This document shows positions 34,104 to 42,182 of a DNA stretch of 64,000 nucleotides, piece by piece. Under the pieces are notes generated by a model. It did not search any database. It saw nothing but the letters and a program-made list of their open reading frames with translations, and was not told where the DNA came from. The stretch is taken from assembly GCA_025992855.1 (NCBI GenBank), contig DAJPGB010000001.1, forward strand, positions 930,001 to 994,000. The letters are read 5' to 3'. Made by a program: the position numbers and the translations under genes. This DNA is from Coriobacteriaceae bacterium. Its GTDB lineage: Bacteria; Actinomycetota; Coriobacteriia; Coriobacteriales; Coriobacteriaceae. The stretch's first letter is position 1. Each line of letters starts with the position of its first letter.

Positions 34104-35075
34104 ATGAAGCTTTCTAAGATTGCGGCCCTGTTTATGGTGCCGGTATTGGCCTTGTGCCTTGTGGCATGTTCGGCGCCCGGTGGCAATGTGAGCGAATCTG
34201 CGAGCTCCGATCCTAAGATCGCAGAACTCACTGCGCAGAAGCCGGCCAATGCCGACGAGGCCGCCGAGCTGTATGCGAAGCTCATGCAGAAGGAGAACGA
34301 GATCTTTTCGAGTGATAACGCGCTGTGGGAAAAGGTATTCAATGCGGCAAATAAAGACTCGGCAATGATTGAGGACGGCAGCAATTACGGCGATTTTCTG
34401 CTCAAGACCATCGACGGCGCCAAGGATAAGTTCACGGCGGATGAGCTTAAGACGCTCAAGGCCGGTGCGCAGCAGATCAAGGAGATCGAGGACAAGCTCG
34501 AGAGCCTGGAGAAGGAGTTCCCCGGCTGTGGAAGCACGCCGAGTGCAGGCGAGAGCGTCGACGCTTCGACCGCTGGCATGACGGCCGGTGCCAATGCTTC
34601 GAGCGAGGCGACGAAGTTCCCCAGCTTTACGGGCAAGGACTTGGATGGCAACGACGTGAGCAGCGACGAGCTGTTCTCTAAGAACAAAGTCACCGTCATG
34701 AACTTCTGGTTCACTACTTGCAAGCCGTGCGTGGGCGAGCTGGGCGATCTTGAGAAACTGAATCAGGAGCTTGCCGAGAAGGGCGGCCAGGTCGTGGGCG
34801 TCAATTCCTTTACGCTCGATGGCAACAAGGGCGAGATTGCAGATGCCAAGGACGTGCTGAGCAAGAAGGGCGTGACATATAAGAACATCTGGTTCAAGTC
34901 GGATAGCGAGGCCGGTAAGTTTACGTCAAATCTGTTCTCGTTCCCGACAACGTATGTCATCGATCAGAATGGCAACATCGTAGGGGATCCAATCGTGGGA
35001 GCCATCAGCTCCGCCGAGCAGCGCGCAGCACTCGACAAGCTTATCGACCAGGCGATTGCGAATAGCGAGCAGTAA
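34104..35075 (+). CDS. TlpA/ResA-like thioredoxin lipoprotein
   Basis: A 323-residue lipoprotein. The signal ends in LVAC (Cys about residue 21). A helical region of about 130 residues, rich in Lys, Glu and Ala, precedes the thioredoxin domain, which has the active site WFTTCKPCVGEL (CKPC) and the cis-proline segment FSFPTTYVIDQNGNIVG. Such proteins keep exported cysteines or methionine sulfoxide reductases reduced outside the membrane. With no CcdA or DsbD gene nearby, the polyferredoxin upstream is the natural reductant source. ATG 34104 was preferred to 34098 from the GGAGG spacing. Confidence 0.9.
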   Translation: MKLSKIAALFMVPVLALCLVACSAPGGNVSESASSDPKIAELTAQKPANADEAAELYAKLMQKENEIFSSDNALWEKVFNAANKDSAMIEDGSNYGDFLLKTIDGAKDKFTADELKTLKAGAQQIKEIEDKLESLEKEFPGCGSTPSAGESVDASTAGMTAGANASSEATKFPSFTGKDLDGNDVSSDELFSKNKVTVMNFWFTTCKPCVGELGDLEKLNQELAEKGGQVVGVNSFTLDGNKGEIADAKDVLSKKGVTYKNIWFKSDSEAGKFTSNLFSFPTTYVIDQNGNIVGDPIVGAISSAEQRAALDKLIDQAIANSEQ

Positions 35076-35155
35076 AAAACGCGTAAAGCATGGCGAGGAT
35101 CGTGCGCCGCTGTGCGGAGTAGTCCGCTGCCTTTCAAGATAATCTCCACCATATA

Positions 35156-35182
35156 GAGGCCCCACTTGGGGCCTCTTCTTTT
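35156..35182 (+). terminator. Terminator of the redox cassette
   Basis: GAGGCCCC-ACTT-GGGGCCTC followed by TTCTTTT; perfect 8-bp stem, 80 bp after the lipoprotein stop. Confidence 0.92.
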
Positions 35183-35329
35183 GGGCGCCATCCCGTTCGT
35201 TTTTTGATGCGGTTCCCTACATTCCTCACTGGCTCCGGCAAAAAATGGGGATAGAGTAGGACAAACGCGTCGAATACGAACGGCGGGGGAGAGCGGGCAA
35301 GTGCGCCCGCGTGGGGGAGGTTGCCGTCC

Positions 35330-38300
35330 ATGTTGGAGCTCAAAGGTATTTGCAAAAGGTACGTCACGCAGTCGTTTACGCAGGTGGCGCTCGACAGCGT
35401 AAGCCTGTCTTTTCGCGATAACGAGTTCGTGGCCATTCTGGGTCCCTCGGGCTCGGGCAAAACTACGATGCTCAACGTTATCGGTGGGCTCGATCATTTC
35501 GATTCTGGCGACCTGCTCATCGACGGTATTTCGACCAAGGATTTTCACGATCGCGATTGGGATGCCTATCGCAACAACCGTATCGGCTTTGTGTTCCAGA
35601 GCTATAACCTCATTCCGCATCAGACCATTTTGGAAAACGTGGAGCTGGCGCTCACGCTCACGGGCGTGGGGCATGCCGAGCGCCGCCAGCGTGCGCGCGA
35701 GGCGTTGGAGAAAGTCGGCCTGGGCGAGCACGTTAACAAACGTCCGAGCCAGCTTTCCGGCGGACAGATGCAGCGCGTGGCCATCGCCCGCGCCCTGATT
35801 AACGATCCCGAGATCGTGCTGGCAGACGAGCCGACCGGCGCTTTGGATTCAACGACATCCGTACAGGTCATGGATCTGCTCAAGGACGTGGCGCGCGACC
35901 GCCTGGTTATCATGGTCACGCACAATCCCGAGCTGGCGTACCAATACGCCACGCGCATCGTCAACCTGGCGGACGGCAAGATCACCGACGATTCCGACCC
36001 CTTCGATGTCGCTGACGCCACGCGCCGCGAGGCAAAGCCTACGCGCAAAACCTCGATGAGCTTTGTGACGGCGCTGGGGCTTTCTGCCCGCAACCTTATG
36101 ACCAAGAAGGGCCGTACGGCCATGACGGCCTTTGCGGGGTCGATTGGCATTATCGGCATCGCGGCGATTCTTGCGCTGTCCAACGGCGTAAACGGCTACA
36201 TCAAAAAGGTCGAGGAGGATACGCTCTCGAGCTACCCGCTCACCATTTCCAAGCAGGATTACGACCTGTCGTCCATGATGGGCGGACAGGGGGCCACAGA
36301 TGACGAGGCGTCCAACGGCGAGGATTCGTCCGACGACGGTACCGACGGCAAGGCTCAGGGAACCGATAAGATTCCCGTGGTCACGGCCGTAAAGGATATG
36401 TTTGCGAGCGTTAAGTCCAACGACATGACGAGCTTTAAGGCATGGCTCGATGCCGGTGGCGACGGCATCGATAAAGAAGTCAACGCCATTCAGTACGGCT
36501 ACGGTATATCGCCGGTTGTCTATCGTGCCGGCAAGGGCGACGAGAAGCCCGTCCGGCTTGTTCCCAACGCTATGACCGAGGCCATGAGCGGAGGCGCAAG
36601 TTCGGCGGCAACGGTGAGCATGGAATCCATGGGAACCACGGTCTTCAACGAGATGATCGACGACCAGAGCCTGCTCGACAGCCAGTACGATGTCGTCGCT
36701 GGCCATTGGCCTACGTCCGCCAACGAAGCCGTGATGGTGCTTTCGAGCCGTGGCACGGTGGGCGATTACACGCTCTACAGCATCGGTGCGCTGGATATTG
36801 ATGAGCTCAATGACCTGGTTAACAGCGCCATGGCGGCCGACGGTGGGGTCGAAACGCCCGAGACCGGCACCGACTTTACCTACGACGATGCGCTGTCCAC
36901 GACGTTTAAGGTGCTGTTGCCGGCCGATGCGTATCGCAAAAACGAAGAGACCGGCATGTGGACCGATATGTCTGGCGACGCCGACTTTATGTCCGCCAAG
37001 GTTGCCGACGGTATCGACGTGCACATTGTGGGCGTGGTGCGACCCAACGAGACGGCCAACGCGAGCGCGTTGTCCCCGGGCATTGCCTACACGCATGCGC
37101 TGACTCGCCAGCTTATGGAGCGCGCCGCCGATTCGCAGATTGTGCAGGAGCAACTCGCCCACCCCGAGACGGATGTCTTTACGGGCAAGTCTTTCGATGA
37201 GCTGCAGGGCGAGGCCAAACAAGGCGTGGATCTGGGCAGTATGTTCAGCGTGGATGAGGCGGCGCTGAAGAGCGCGTTCTCGTTCGATGCGTCTGCGCTC
37301 TCGGGTGCGGCCGGCGGTATGGACCTGTCTGGTCTTGACTTGTCCGGGCTGGACATTGACCTTTCGGGCGTTGGGAAGGACATCGACTTCAGCGACATCA
37401 TGGCCAAAGCGCCAGCCCCAGATTTCTCGGGTATCTTTGACGGTCTGGAACTCACGCCCGAGCAAATGCAGCAGGTGGGAACGCTAGCCAACCAGCTGTT
37501 TGAGGGCTTTTTGCAGTCTGATCAGTTTAAGGCACTGACACCCGAAGATCTTAAGGACGCGTCAAAGCTCGCTGCCGCGTTCTCGACGTATCTTGAGAGT
37601 GATACGGCAGCCCAGCAAATTCTGGCCCAGCTCAAAGCGCTCGGCGGCGATGCCCTGGCCGAGCGCCTGCAACAGACGATGACCGACTATGTTCAAAAGC
37701 AGCTGGCTCCGTATCTGCAGCAGGCTATGGATCAGGTGATGAAGGCAATCAGCGAGCAGATAGCGTCGACGGTATCGTCCCAGCTTAAAGCAGGCGCGAC
37801 GGGGCTCATGGGACAGATGGCGACGCAGATGTCTTCGAGTTTTGCCAACCTGGCGAGCGCCATGCACGTGGATGGGAGTGCCTTTGCTCGTGCTATCCAT
37901 TTCAACATGGACGCCGAGGACCTGAGCTCGCTCATGATGAGCTATGCGAAGGCATCGAAACTCACCTACGACAACAACCTGACCACGCTGGGCTATGCAG
38001 ACGAGGCAGACCCCATCTCGGTCAAGATTTTCCCGCGTGACTTTGAGGCTAAGGAGCGTGTGCTCGATCACATCGATGCGTACAACAAGCAGGTCAAAGC
38101 CGTCGGCCACGATGAGCAGGCGATCTCGTACACCGACTACATGGGTATCATCATGGGCTCGGTGACCGACATCGTGAACACCATCAGCTTGGTGCTCATC
38201 GCATTCGTGAGTATCAGCCTGGTGGTGAGCTCCATCATGATCGGCATCATCACCTACATCAGCGTGCTGGAACGCAAAAAGGAGATTGGCATCCTGCGTG

Positions 38301-38584
38301 CGATTGGCGCGTCGAAGCGCAACGTGGCCAACGTATTCAATGCCGAGACCTTTATCGAGGGCCTCATCGCCGGCGTCTTTGCCATTGTCGTTGTGATGGC
38401 CGTGAGCTTTCCGGTTAATGCCTGGGCGCTTGCTGCCAAACAGGTCCCCAATCTGATGAGCCTGCCCGTGCGGGATGCGCTGGTGCTCATTGCAATTTCG
38501 GTACTGCTGACGGTTGTCGCTGGCCTGCTGCCGGCCCGCAGCGCATCCAAAAAAGATCCCGTTGAGGCCCTGCGCTCCGAATAA
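35330..38584 (+). CDS. Fused ABC ATPase/FtsX-like permease (MacB type)
   Basis: A 1084-residue protein. The ATPase occupies residues 1-230: Walker A LGPSGSGKTT, signature LSGGQMQRVAIARAL, Walker B VLADEPTGALDS. A transmembrane helix follows (about 255-275), then a long extracytoplasmic part of about 630 residues containing a repeated Leu-Asp/Gly-Leu-Asp strand (SGLDLSGLDIDLSGVG) and a Gln-rich helical stretch. Three membrane helices with the FtsX pattern (ISLVVSSIMIGIITYISVLERKKEIGILRAIGAS) end the protein. Such transporters act mechanically on envelope substrates, lipoproteins or peptides. The ATG at 35330 follows GGGGGAGG. No membrane-fusion partner is nearby. Confidence 0.93.
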   Translation: MLELKGICKRYVTQSFTQVALDSVSLSFRDNEFVAILGPSGSGKTTMLNVIGGLDHFDSGDLLIDGISTKDFHDRDWDAYRNNRIGFVFQSYNLIPHQTILENVELALTLTGVGHAERRQRAREALEKVGLGEHVNKRPSQLSGGQMQRVAIARALINDPEIVLADEPTGALDSTTSVQVMDLLKDVARDRLVIMVTHNPELAYQYATRIVNLADGKITDDSDPFDVADATRREAKPTRKTSMSFVTALGLSARNLMTKKGRTAMTAFAGSIGIIGIAAILALSNGVNGYIKKVEEDTLSSYPLTISKQDYDLSSMMGGQGATDDEASNGEDSSDDGTDGKAQGTDKIPVVTAVKDMFASVKSNDMTSFKAWLDAGGDGIDKEVNAIQYGYGISPVVYRAGKGDEKPVRLVPNAMTEAMSGGASSAATVSMESMGTTVFNEMIDDQSLLDSQYDVVAGHWPTSANEAVMVLSSRGTVGDYTLYSIGALDIDELNDLVNSAMAADGGVETPETGTDFTYDDALSTTFKVLLPADAYRKNEETGMWTDMSGDADFMSAKVADGIDVHIVGVVRPNETANASALSPGIAYTHALTRQLMERAADSQIVQEQLAHPETDVFTGKSFDELQGEAKQGVDLGSMFSVDEAALKSAFSFDASALSGAAGGMDLSGLDLSGLDIDLSGVGKDIDFSDIMAKAPAPDFSGIFDGLELTPEQMQQVGTLANQLFEGFLQSDQFKALTPEDLKDASKLAAAFSTYLESDTAAQQILAQLKALGGDALAERLQQTMTDYVQKQLAPYLQQAMDQVMKAISEQIASTVSSQLKAGATGLMGQMATQMSSSFANLASAMHVDGSAFARAIHFNMDAEDLSSLMMSYAKASKLTYDNNLTTLGYADEADPISVKIFPRDFEAKERVLDHIDAYNKQVKAVGHDEQAISYTDYMGIIMGSVTDIVNTISLVLIAFVSISLVVSSIMIGIITYISVLERKKEIGILRAIGASKRNVANVFNAETFIEGLIAGVFAIVVVMAVSFPVNAWALAAKQVPNLMSLPVRDALVLIAISVLLTVVAGLLPARSASKKDPVEALRSE

Positions 38585-38614
38585 TGTGACAAGGGACGGT
38601 CCCTTTGTCACATT
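38583..38614 (+). terminator. Hairpin after the ABC gene
   Basis: AATGTGACAAGGGAC pairs with GTCCCTTTGTCACATT (one bulge), overlapping the stop codon. A diverged copy of the same hairpin is at 40434-40464. It may end transcription but there is no strong T-run, and it seems to be a dispersed repeat. Confidence 0.55.
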
Positions 38615-38630
38615 GAGCGGCTTGTGAATT

Positions 38631-38812
38631 CGAGGTCTAATACTTTTCCGAGAAGTGAACGAGTCAAAATGGACCCCCGAAGCATCGACGCTTTTGAGAT
38701 GTAATTTCCTGCGGTTTTGATTGTTGAATCCTGCGGTTTTGGCGTCAGAAAATGTCGATGCTTCGGGGGTCCAAAAACGGTCGTTCACTTCTCGGAAAAG
38801 TATTAGACCTCG
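38631..38812. repeat. 182-bp structured repeat, copy 1
   Basis: A nested inverted repeat. The outer arms (38631-38662 and 38781-38812) are perfect over 32 bp; inner arms (38670-38689 and 38754-38773) are perfect over 20 bp. The apical part contains two direct copies of CCTGCGGTTTTG. The whole would fold as one long hairpin in RNA or single-stranded DNA. Copy 2 at 40167-40348 has the same length in opposite orientation. Confidence 0.9.
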
Positions 38813-38855
38813 AGATATAGACGATGTTCGCGAGCGGCAATTAGAGCGTAAGCCT

Positions 38856-39989
38856 TTAGTTCTTCTTTGCAGAGAGCATGAGCCTAATTTCCGGATGGGT
38901 GTATTCGTCGAACTCTTCTTTGGGCTCGGTGTCAAAGGCGTAGTACAACCTGATGGATTCGCCCTCCGTCTTGATGCTGATTTCTTCATATAGGGAGCCG
39001 GCTAAAAATGCCTGCTTAAATTCATCCGACAGGCTGCATGGCGTGAGCAGGTCCGGTGTGTCAACGGAAACGTCCAGCCCATTGAGCGGGGCACAGAGCG
39101 TCGCGATATCCTGCTCGGCGCGGGCGAGGTTGTCTGCAAGGCTTGCCTCGGGGTCGATCTGACTGACGTAATCGACGTCCGTGAGCGTGCCGTCTACATC
39201 AAAAGAAAGGTAGACATAGGCAGCTTGAGCGCCAAGGTCATTGTCGCGCAGATAGCCGATAATGCGGTAGCCGTAGTCGTGATACGACTCGTATGGGTCG
39301 TCTGCTGCGACGCGTTCGCACACGGGCTCCAAGGCATCTTGCGCGATGACGAGCTGCTCGGCGGCTGCAGCCTTTCTTGCCTGAAGTTCGTTATTTCCCT
39401 GGACAAACTGCGGGATGTAGACGCCAAGCAGCACAATGGCGGGCACCACCGCGAGAGCTATGATTTGCTTCTTGACGCTTGGAATCGTCACGCCGTATGC
39501 GTTTGCCATGGCCTCGGCATTGCTCGAGGTTTCGGCCAGCACGTCTGCCGCCGTGGCGACTGCCCCTACGGCGCCGGCGACCTCCGCGGCGCCGCTCAGG
39601 TTGCGCGCGAGATCGTTATCACTGTTCTTGAGCAGGCGGCCGGCAGCTTGCGTGGCAAGCACGCCGGCGACCTCCGCGGAGCGGTCTTTGTTGGTTTGGG
39701 CTACCGCAAGCCTGCTCTGCAGCTCCTTCCACTGTTTGCCCTGCATTCCAAAGCGCGGCGCAAGAGCGCAATAGCAAAAGATGGCGAGTTCGATTACGGT
39801 GAGTGCGATGGCGGTATATATGCCCGCGGGTAGGAATTCCTTTTGGTGGAACGCGATATCGTTGACCATTTGGAGCGGCAACATCAACAGGCATGCTACG
39901 AACGACATGACGAGTGCGATCGCTGCGATTTTGGGGTATGTGCAGTACCGCTGGATGCGTTTCTTTTCTTGTTCGGTGAGCTGCTGCAT
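38856..39989 (-). CDS. Hypothetical membrane protein between two 182-bp repeats
   Basis: A 377-residue protein. Hydrophobic segments at about 22-45 and 53-75 form an N-terminal pair, then an Ala-rich helical region (AGRLLKN ... AAEVAGAVGAVATAADVL), a third helix (IIALAVVPAIVLLGVYIPQF, about 180-200) and an extracytoplasmic C-terminal domain of about 170 residues. No family is recognised. The ATG at 39989 has only a weak GAGG site. It is flanked by the two 182-bp inverted elements and is transcribed opposite to its neighbours, which hints at insertion as a unit. Confidence 0.7.
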   Translation of the reverse strand: MQQLTEQEKKRIQRYCTYPKIAAIALVMSFVACLLMLPLQMVNDIAFHQKEFLPAGIYTAIALTVIELAIFCYCALAPRFGMQGKQWKELQSRLAVAQTNKDRSAEVAGVLATQAAGRLLKNSDNDLARNLSGAAEVAGAVGAVATAADVLAETSSNAEAMANAYGVTIPSVKKQIIALAVVPAIVLLGVYIPQFVQGNNELQARKAAAAEQLVIAQDALEPVCERVAADDPYESYHDYGYRIIGYLRDNDLGAQAAYVYLSFDVDGTLTDVDYVSQIDPEASLADNLARAEQDIATLCAPLNGLDVSVDTPDLLTPCSLSDEFKQAFLAGSLYEEISIKTEGESIRLYYAFDTEPKEEFDEYTHPEIRLMLSAKKN

Positions 39990-40166
39990 GGGGCCTCGAC
40001 TCTCATCGTTTTTCGGGGGCGATGTGCACACGCTCTTGAGTATAGATGAGTGGAGGACGTCTGTTGTTCATACATAGCGGTCAACAGCGTGCTGTTGGTG
40101 ATCGTTTGATCGCGAACGTCGTCTTTTGGAGCATGAAGCCGCTGCCGATGCCCACAAACAGCAAAT

Positions 40167-40348
40167 CGAAGGTGAATGGTTTCCCGAGAAGTGAACGACC
40201 TAATTTGGACCCCTGAAGCACCCACGTTTTTCGACGCTAAAACCGCAGGATTTTAGTGATATAACCGCAGGAATTGGCCTTCCAAAAGTGTCGATGCATC
40301 GAGGGTCCGATTTCACTCGTTCACTTCGCGGAAAACCATTCACCTTCG
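40167..40348. repeat. 182-bp structured repeat, copy 2 (inverted relative to copy 1)
   Basis: Same architecture and same length as copy 1, in the opposite orientation. The two internal AACCGCAGGA elements correspond to CCTGCGGTT of copy 1 read on the other strand. Outer arms have changed together: copy 1 has GGTCTAATACTTTTCC where copy 2 has GGTGAATGGTTTTCC-like sequence, and each still pairs with its own partner arm, with a few mismatches in copy 2. Joint change implies selection for pairing. Confidence 0.88.
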
Positions 40349-40433
40349 TTGCGTGAGGCGCCGGATGGAAGGGTGATTATCGTCAAGCTGCTGCCTCTGC
40401 CTTGTGAATCATCTGGAGCACAAGGCATAATGC

Positions 40434-40464
40434 ATGTAACAAGGGGGCGGTTCCTTTGTCACAT
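40434..40464. repeat. Diverged copy of the TGTGACAAGGG hairpin
   Basis: ATGTAACAAGGGGG and TTCCTTTGTCACAT form an imperfect stem, clearly related to 38583-38614. It ends 24 bp before the Dus start codon. Confidence 0.6.
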
Positions 40465-40487
40465 CCGTTGATATGAGAGAAGAGTAG

Positions 40488-41441
40488 ATGATTCTTTCGC
40501 TTGCCCCTATGGAGGGGATTACCGGGCATGTGTTCCGTCGCGTGCATGCGGAGTGCTTCGGTGCACTCGATTGTTATTACACGCCGTTCTTGCCGCCGCC
40601 ACGGGTGGGAAACCGCTTTGGCGGCAAGGCGTTTAAGGAGATCGATCCTGCCAATAACCAGGGGCTCAACGTAGTGCCTCAGCTGATGTCTAAGAACGCG
40701 GACGAGTTTGTGTGGGCGGCGCAGGTGCTCGCCGACATGGGCTATCGGGAGGTCAATCTCAACCTGGGTTGCCCTTCGGGAACGGTTGTCGCTAAGGGCA
40801 AGGGCTCGGGTTTCCTGCGCAATCTCGATGAGCTCGAGGTGTTTCTAAGCGACGTGTGCGAACGCTCTCCGCTGCCGGTGTCGGTCAAGACTAGGTTGGG
40901 GCTCGAGGACGACGGCGAATACGAGCGCGTGCTCGACCTTTACTGCCGCATGCCGCTGGCAGAGCTGATTGTGCACCCGCGCGTGCAAAAGGACCGCTAT
41001 ACGGGCTCGCCGCGCAAAGAGTTTTATGGCGAGACGTTGGAGCGGGCACCGTTTCCGGTGGCATACAACGGCGACATTTTTGATCTTGAGGATATGGAAG
41101 CGCTGGTGGAGGCCTATCCTGCTACGCGCCATGTGATGCTGGGGCGCGGCCTGCTCGCGAACCCCGCTCTGGCTCGTATGGTCAACGGCGGTCCTGCTGC
41201 CACGGATGCTGAGCTGCAGCGTTTCCATGACACGCTGTTTGCGGCATATGCAGAAGAGATTGGCGGCAACGCGGTCTTTCGCATGAAGGAGTGGTGGTTC
41301 TACGCCAAATGCGCTTTCGCCGACCCCACTACCGTTCACAAGCTCGTACGTAAGACCAAAAAGGTCGACGAATACCGCGCCGCCGTCGAGCGCGTCTTTC
41401 GCGAGCAGCCACTTGCACCCATAGCCCGCTTCCACGGCTAG
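40488..41441 (+). CDS. tRNA-dihydrouridine synthase family protein
   Basis: FMN enzyme that reduces uridines in the D-loop of tRNA with NADPH. 317 residues. LAPMEGITGHVFRR at residues 4-17 is the FMN-binding start; NLNLGCPSGTVVAKGKGSGFL contains the catalytic Cys; VSVKTRLGLED and LIVHPRVQKDRYTG, then AYNGDIF, follow in the family order. The sequence is closer to the short DusC-like forms than to DusB. Ribosome site GAGAGAAGAG is weak but the start places the PMEG motif correctly. Monocistronic, between repeat elements. Confidence 0.92.
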   Translation: MILSLAPMEGITGHVFRRVHAECFGALDCYYTPFLPPPRVGNRFGGKAFKEIDPANNQGLNVVPQLMSKNADEFVWAAQVLADMGYREVNLNLGCPSGTVVAKGKGSGFLRNLDELEVFLSDVCERSPLPVSVKTRLGLEDDGEYERVLDLYCRMPLAELIVHPRVQKDRYTGSPRKEFYGETLERAPFPVAYNGDIFDLEDMEALVEAYPATRHVMLGRGLLANPALARMVNGGPAATDAELQRFHDTLFAAYAEEIGGNAVFRMKEWWFYAKCAFADPTTVHKLVRKTKKVDEYRAAVERVFREQPLAPIARFHG

Positions 41442-41444
41442 TTG

Positions 41445-41562
41445 GTCGTTGGCGACGTTCTTTAACGACTAGTCATTTAAGAACGTCCAATGACTATGTT
41501 GCAAAAAGCCGTACGCCAGCATCCAAAGATGCCAAAAATGTCGACTTTGGATGCTGGCGTAC
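41445..41562. repeat. Composite inverted repeat A+B, copy 1
   Basis: Part A (41445-41494) is a GTCGTT..GACGTTCTTTAA / TTAAGAACGTC..AATGAC palindrome with an inner ACTAGT-like core. Part B (41511-41562) has an 18-bp perfect stem, GTACGCCAGCATCCAAAG with its complement. The same A+B order, in direct orientation, recurs at 43727-43845; part A alone recurs at 50681-50764. Confidence 0.88.
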
Positions 41563-41583
41563 ATGTTTGGGTTCGGTGGGTAA

Positions 41584-41850
41584 CTAGGCAATCATTGCAT
41601 CGAGCATGATGAGCTCCCTGAGTCGCTCCGTGCGTGTTTGCCCATGGCGCTTTGCTTTTTCGTCAAACGCTTCAAGAACCGATTCGCCAACGCGTGCCGA
41701 TAAGACAACGCTCGGCTCATCAGAGATTGGCGGCCTTCCCAGCTTGATAGTGCGACCTTTCGGCCATTCATCTTTCTCGTACGCCTCTGCGGCTTTTTCA
41801 AGCTCTCCAGGGGCAAATCCCATCATCTTTTCGAGCTGCTTAGCATCCAT
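41584..41850 (-). CDS. Putative antitoxin, ribbon-helix-helix-like
   Basis: An 88-residue acidic-to-neutral protein. The C-terminal 45 residues (PSVVLSARVGESVLEAFDEKAKRHGQTRTERLRELI in outline) have the strand-helix-helix pattern of CopG/RHH DNA-binding antitoxins; the first 45 residues, with KGRTIKLGRPPISDEP, could bind the toxin. ATG 41850 has a perfect AGGAGG site. It lies 8 bp after the likely toxin gene, in the toxin-first order. The two would form a type II toxin-antitoxin module that autoregulates. Confidence 0.65.
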   Translation of the reverse strand: MDAKQLEKMMGFAPGELEKAAEAYEKDEWPKGRTIKLGRPPISDEPSVVLSARVGESVLEAFDEKAKRHGQTRTERLRELIMLDAMIA

Positions 41851-41858
41851 TGTGCCTC

Positions 41859-42125
41859 CTATCGATCGATTCCGATTTCCCTGAGCACCTTGTGCGTGGG
41901 AGGAACGAGGGCGTGAAAAATGATGTAGCCATTTTGCTCGGAGCAATACCGAGCGATAAGCTCCATGAAACGGTTTCGTCTATCAAGCCCAATGAGAACG
42001 TAATCGATGCCTCCGTTTTCAAGATCACGCCTGAACCATGCGAAAGCGGAGTTCCAAGCGCTTGTAATATCCGTCTCAGTCAGCCCGTGTTTGAGGGCAT
42101 GAGGGTGAATCGCGATGAGCTCCAT
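41859..42125 (-). CDS. Putative type II toxin, BrnT/DUF4258-like
   Basis: An 88-residue protein. IHPHALKHGLTETDITSAW at residues 5-23 and the later strands DYVLIGLDRRNRFMELIARY and NGYIIFHALVPPTHKVLREIG match a family of small putative toxins with an RelE/BrnT-type fold. His and Arg residues in the conserved HxxKHG and IGxDxxxR elements are candidates for RNA cleavage; no catalytic proof is possible here. ATG 42125 has a GAAAGG site. Last but one gene of a leftward operon beginning at 43469 or of a separate module. Confidence 0.65.
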   Translation of the reverse strand: MELIAIHPHALKHGLTETDITSAWNSAFAWFRRDLENGGIDYVLIGLDRRNRFMELIARYCSEQNGYIIFHALVPPTHKVLREIGIDR

Positions 42126-42182
42126 AAAGACCTTTCTTTTTGTATACAGCTTTGTAGACAAAAATGCAAGCAGCTAATAGAG

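Larger units (their letters stand above)
39990..40487. other. Intergenic region: promoter, repeat copy 2, hairpin
   Basis: This 498-bp stretch has no gene. It contains the upstream region of the hypothetical membrane protein, the second 182-bp structured repeat (40167-40348) and a TGTAACAAGG-type hairpin at 40434-40464, 24 bp before the dihydrouridine synthase gene. Confidence 0.7.
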
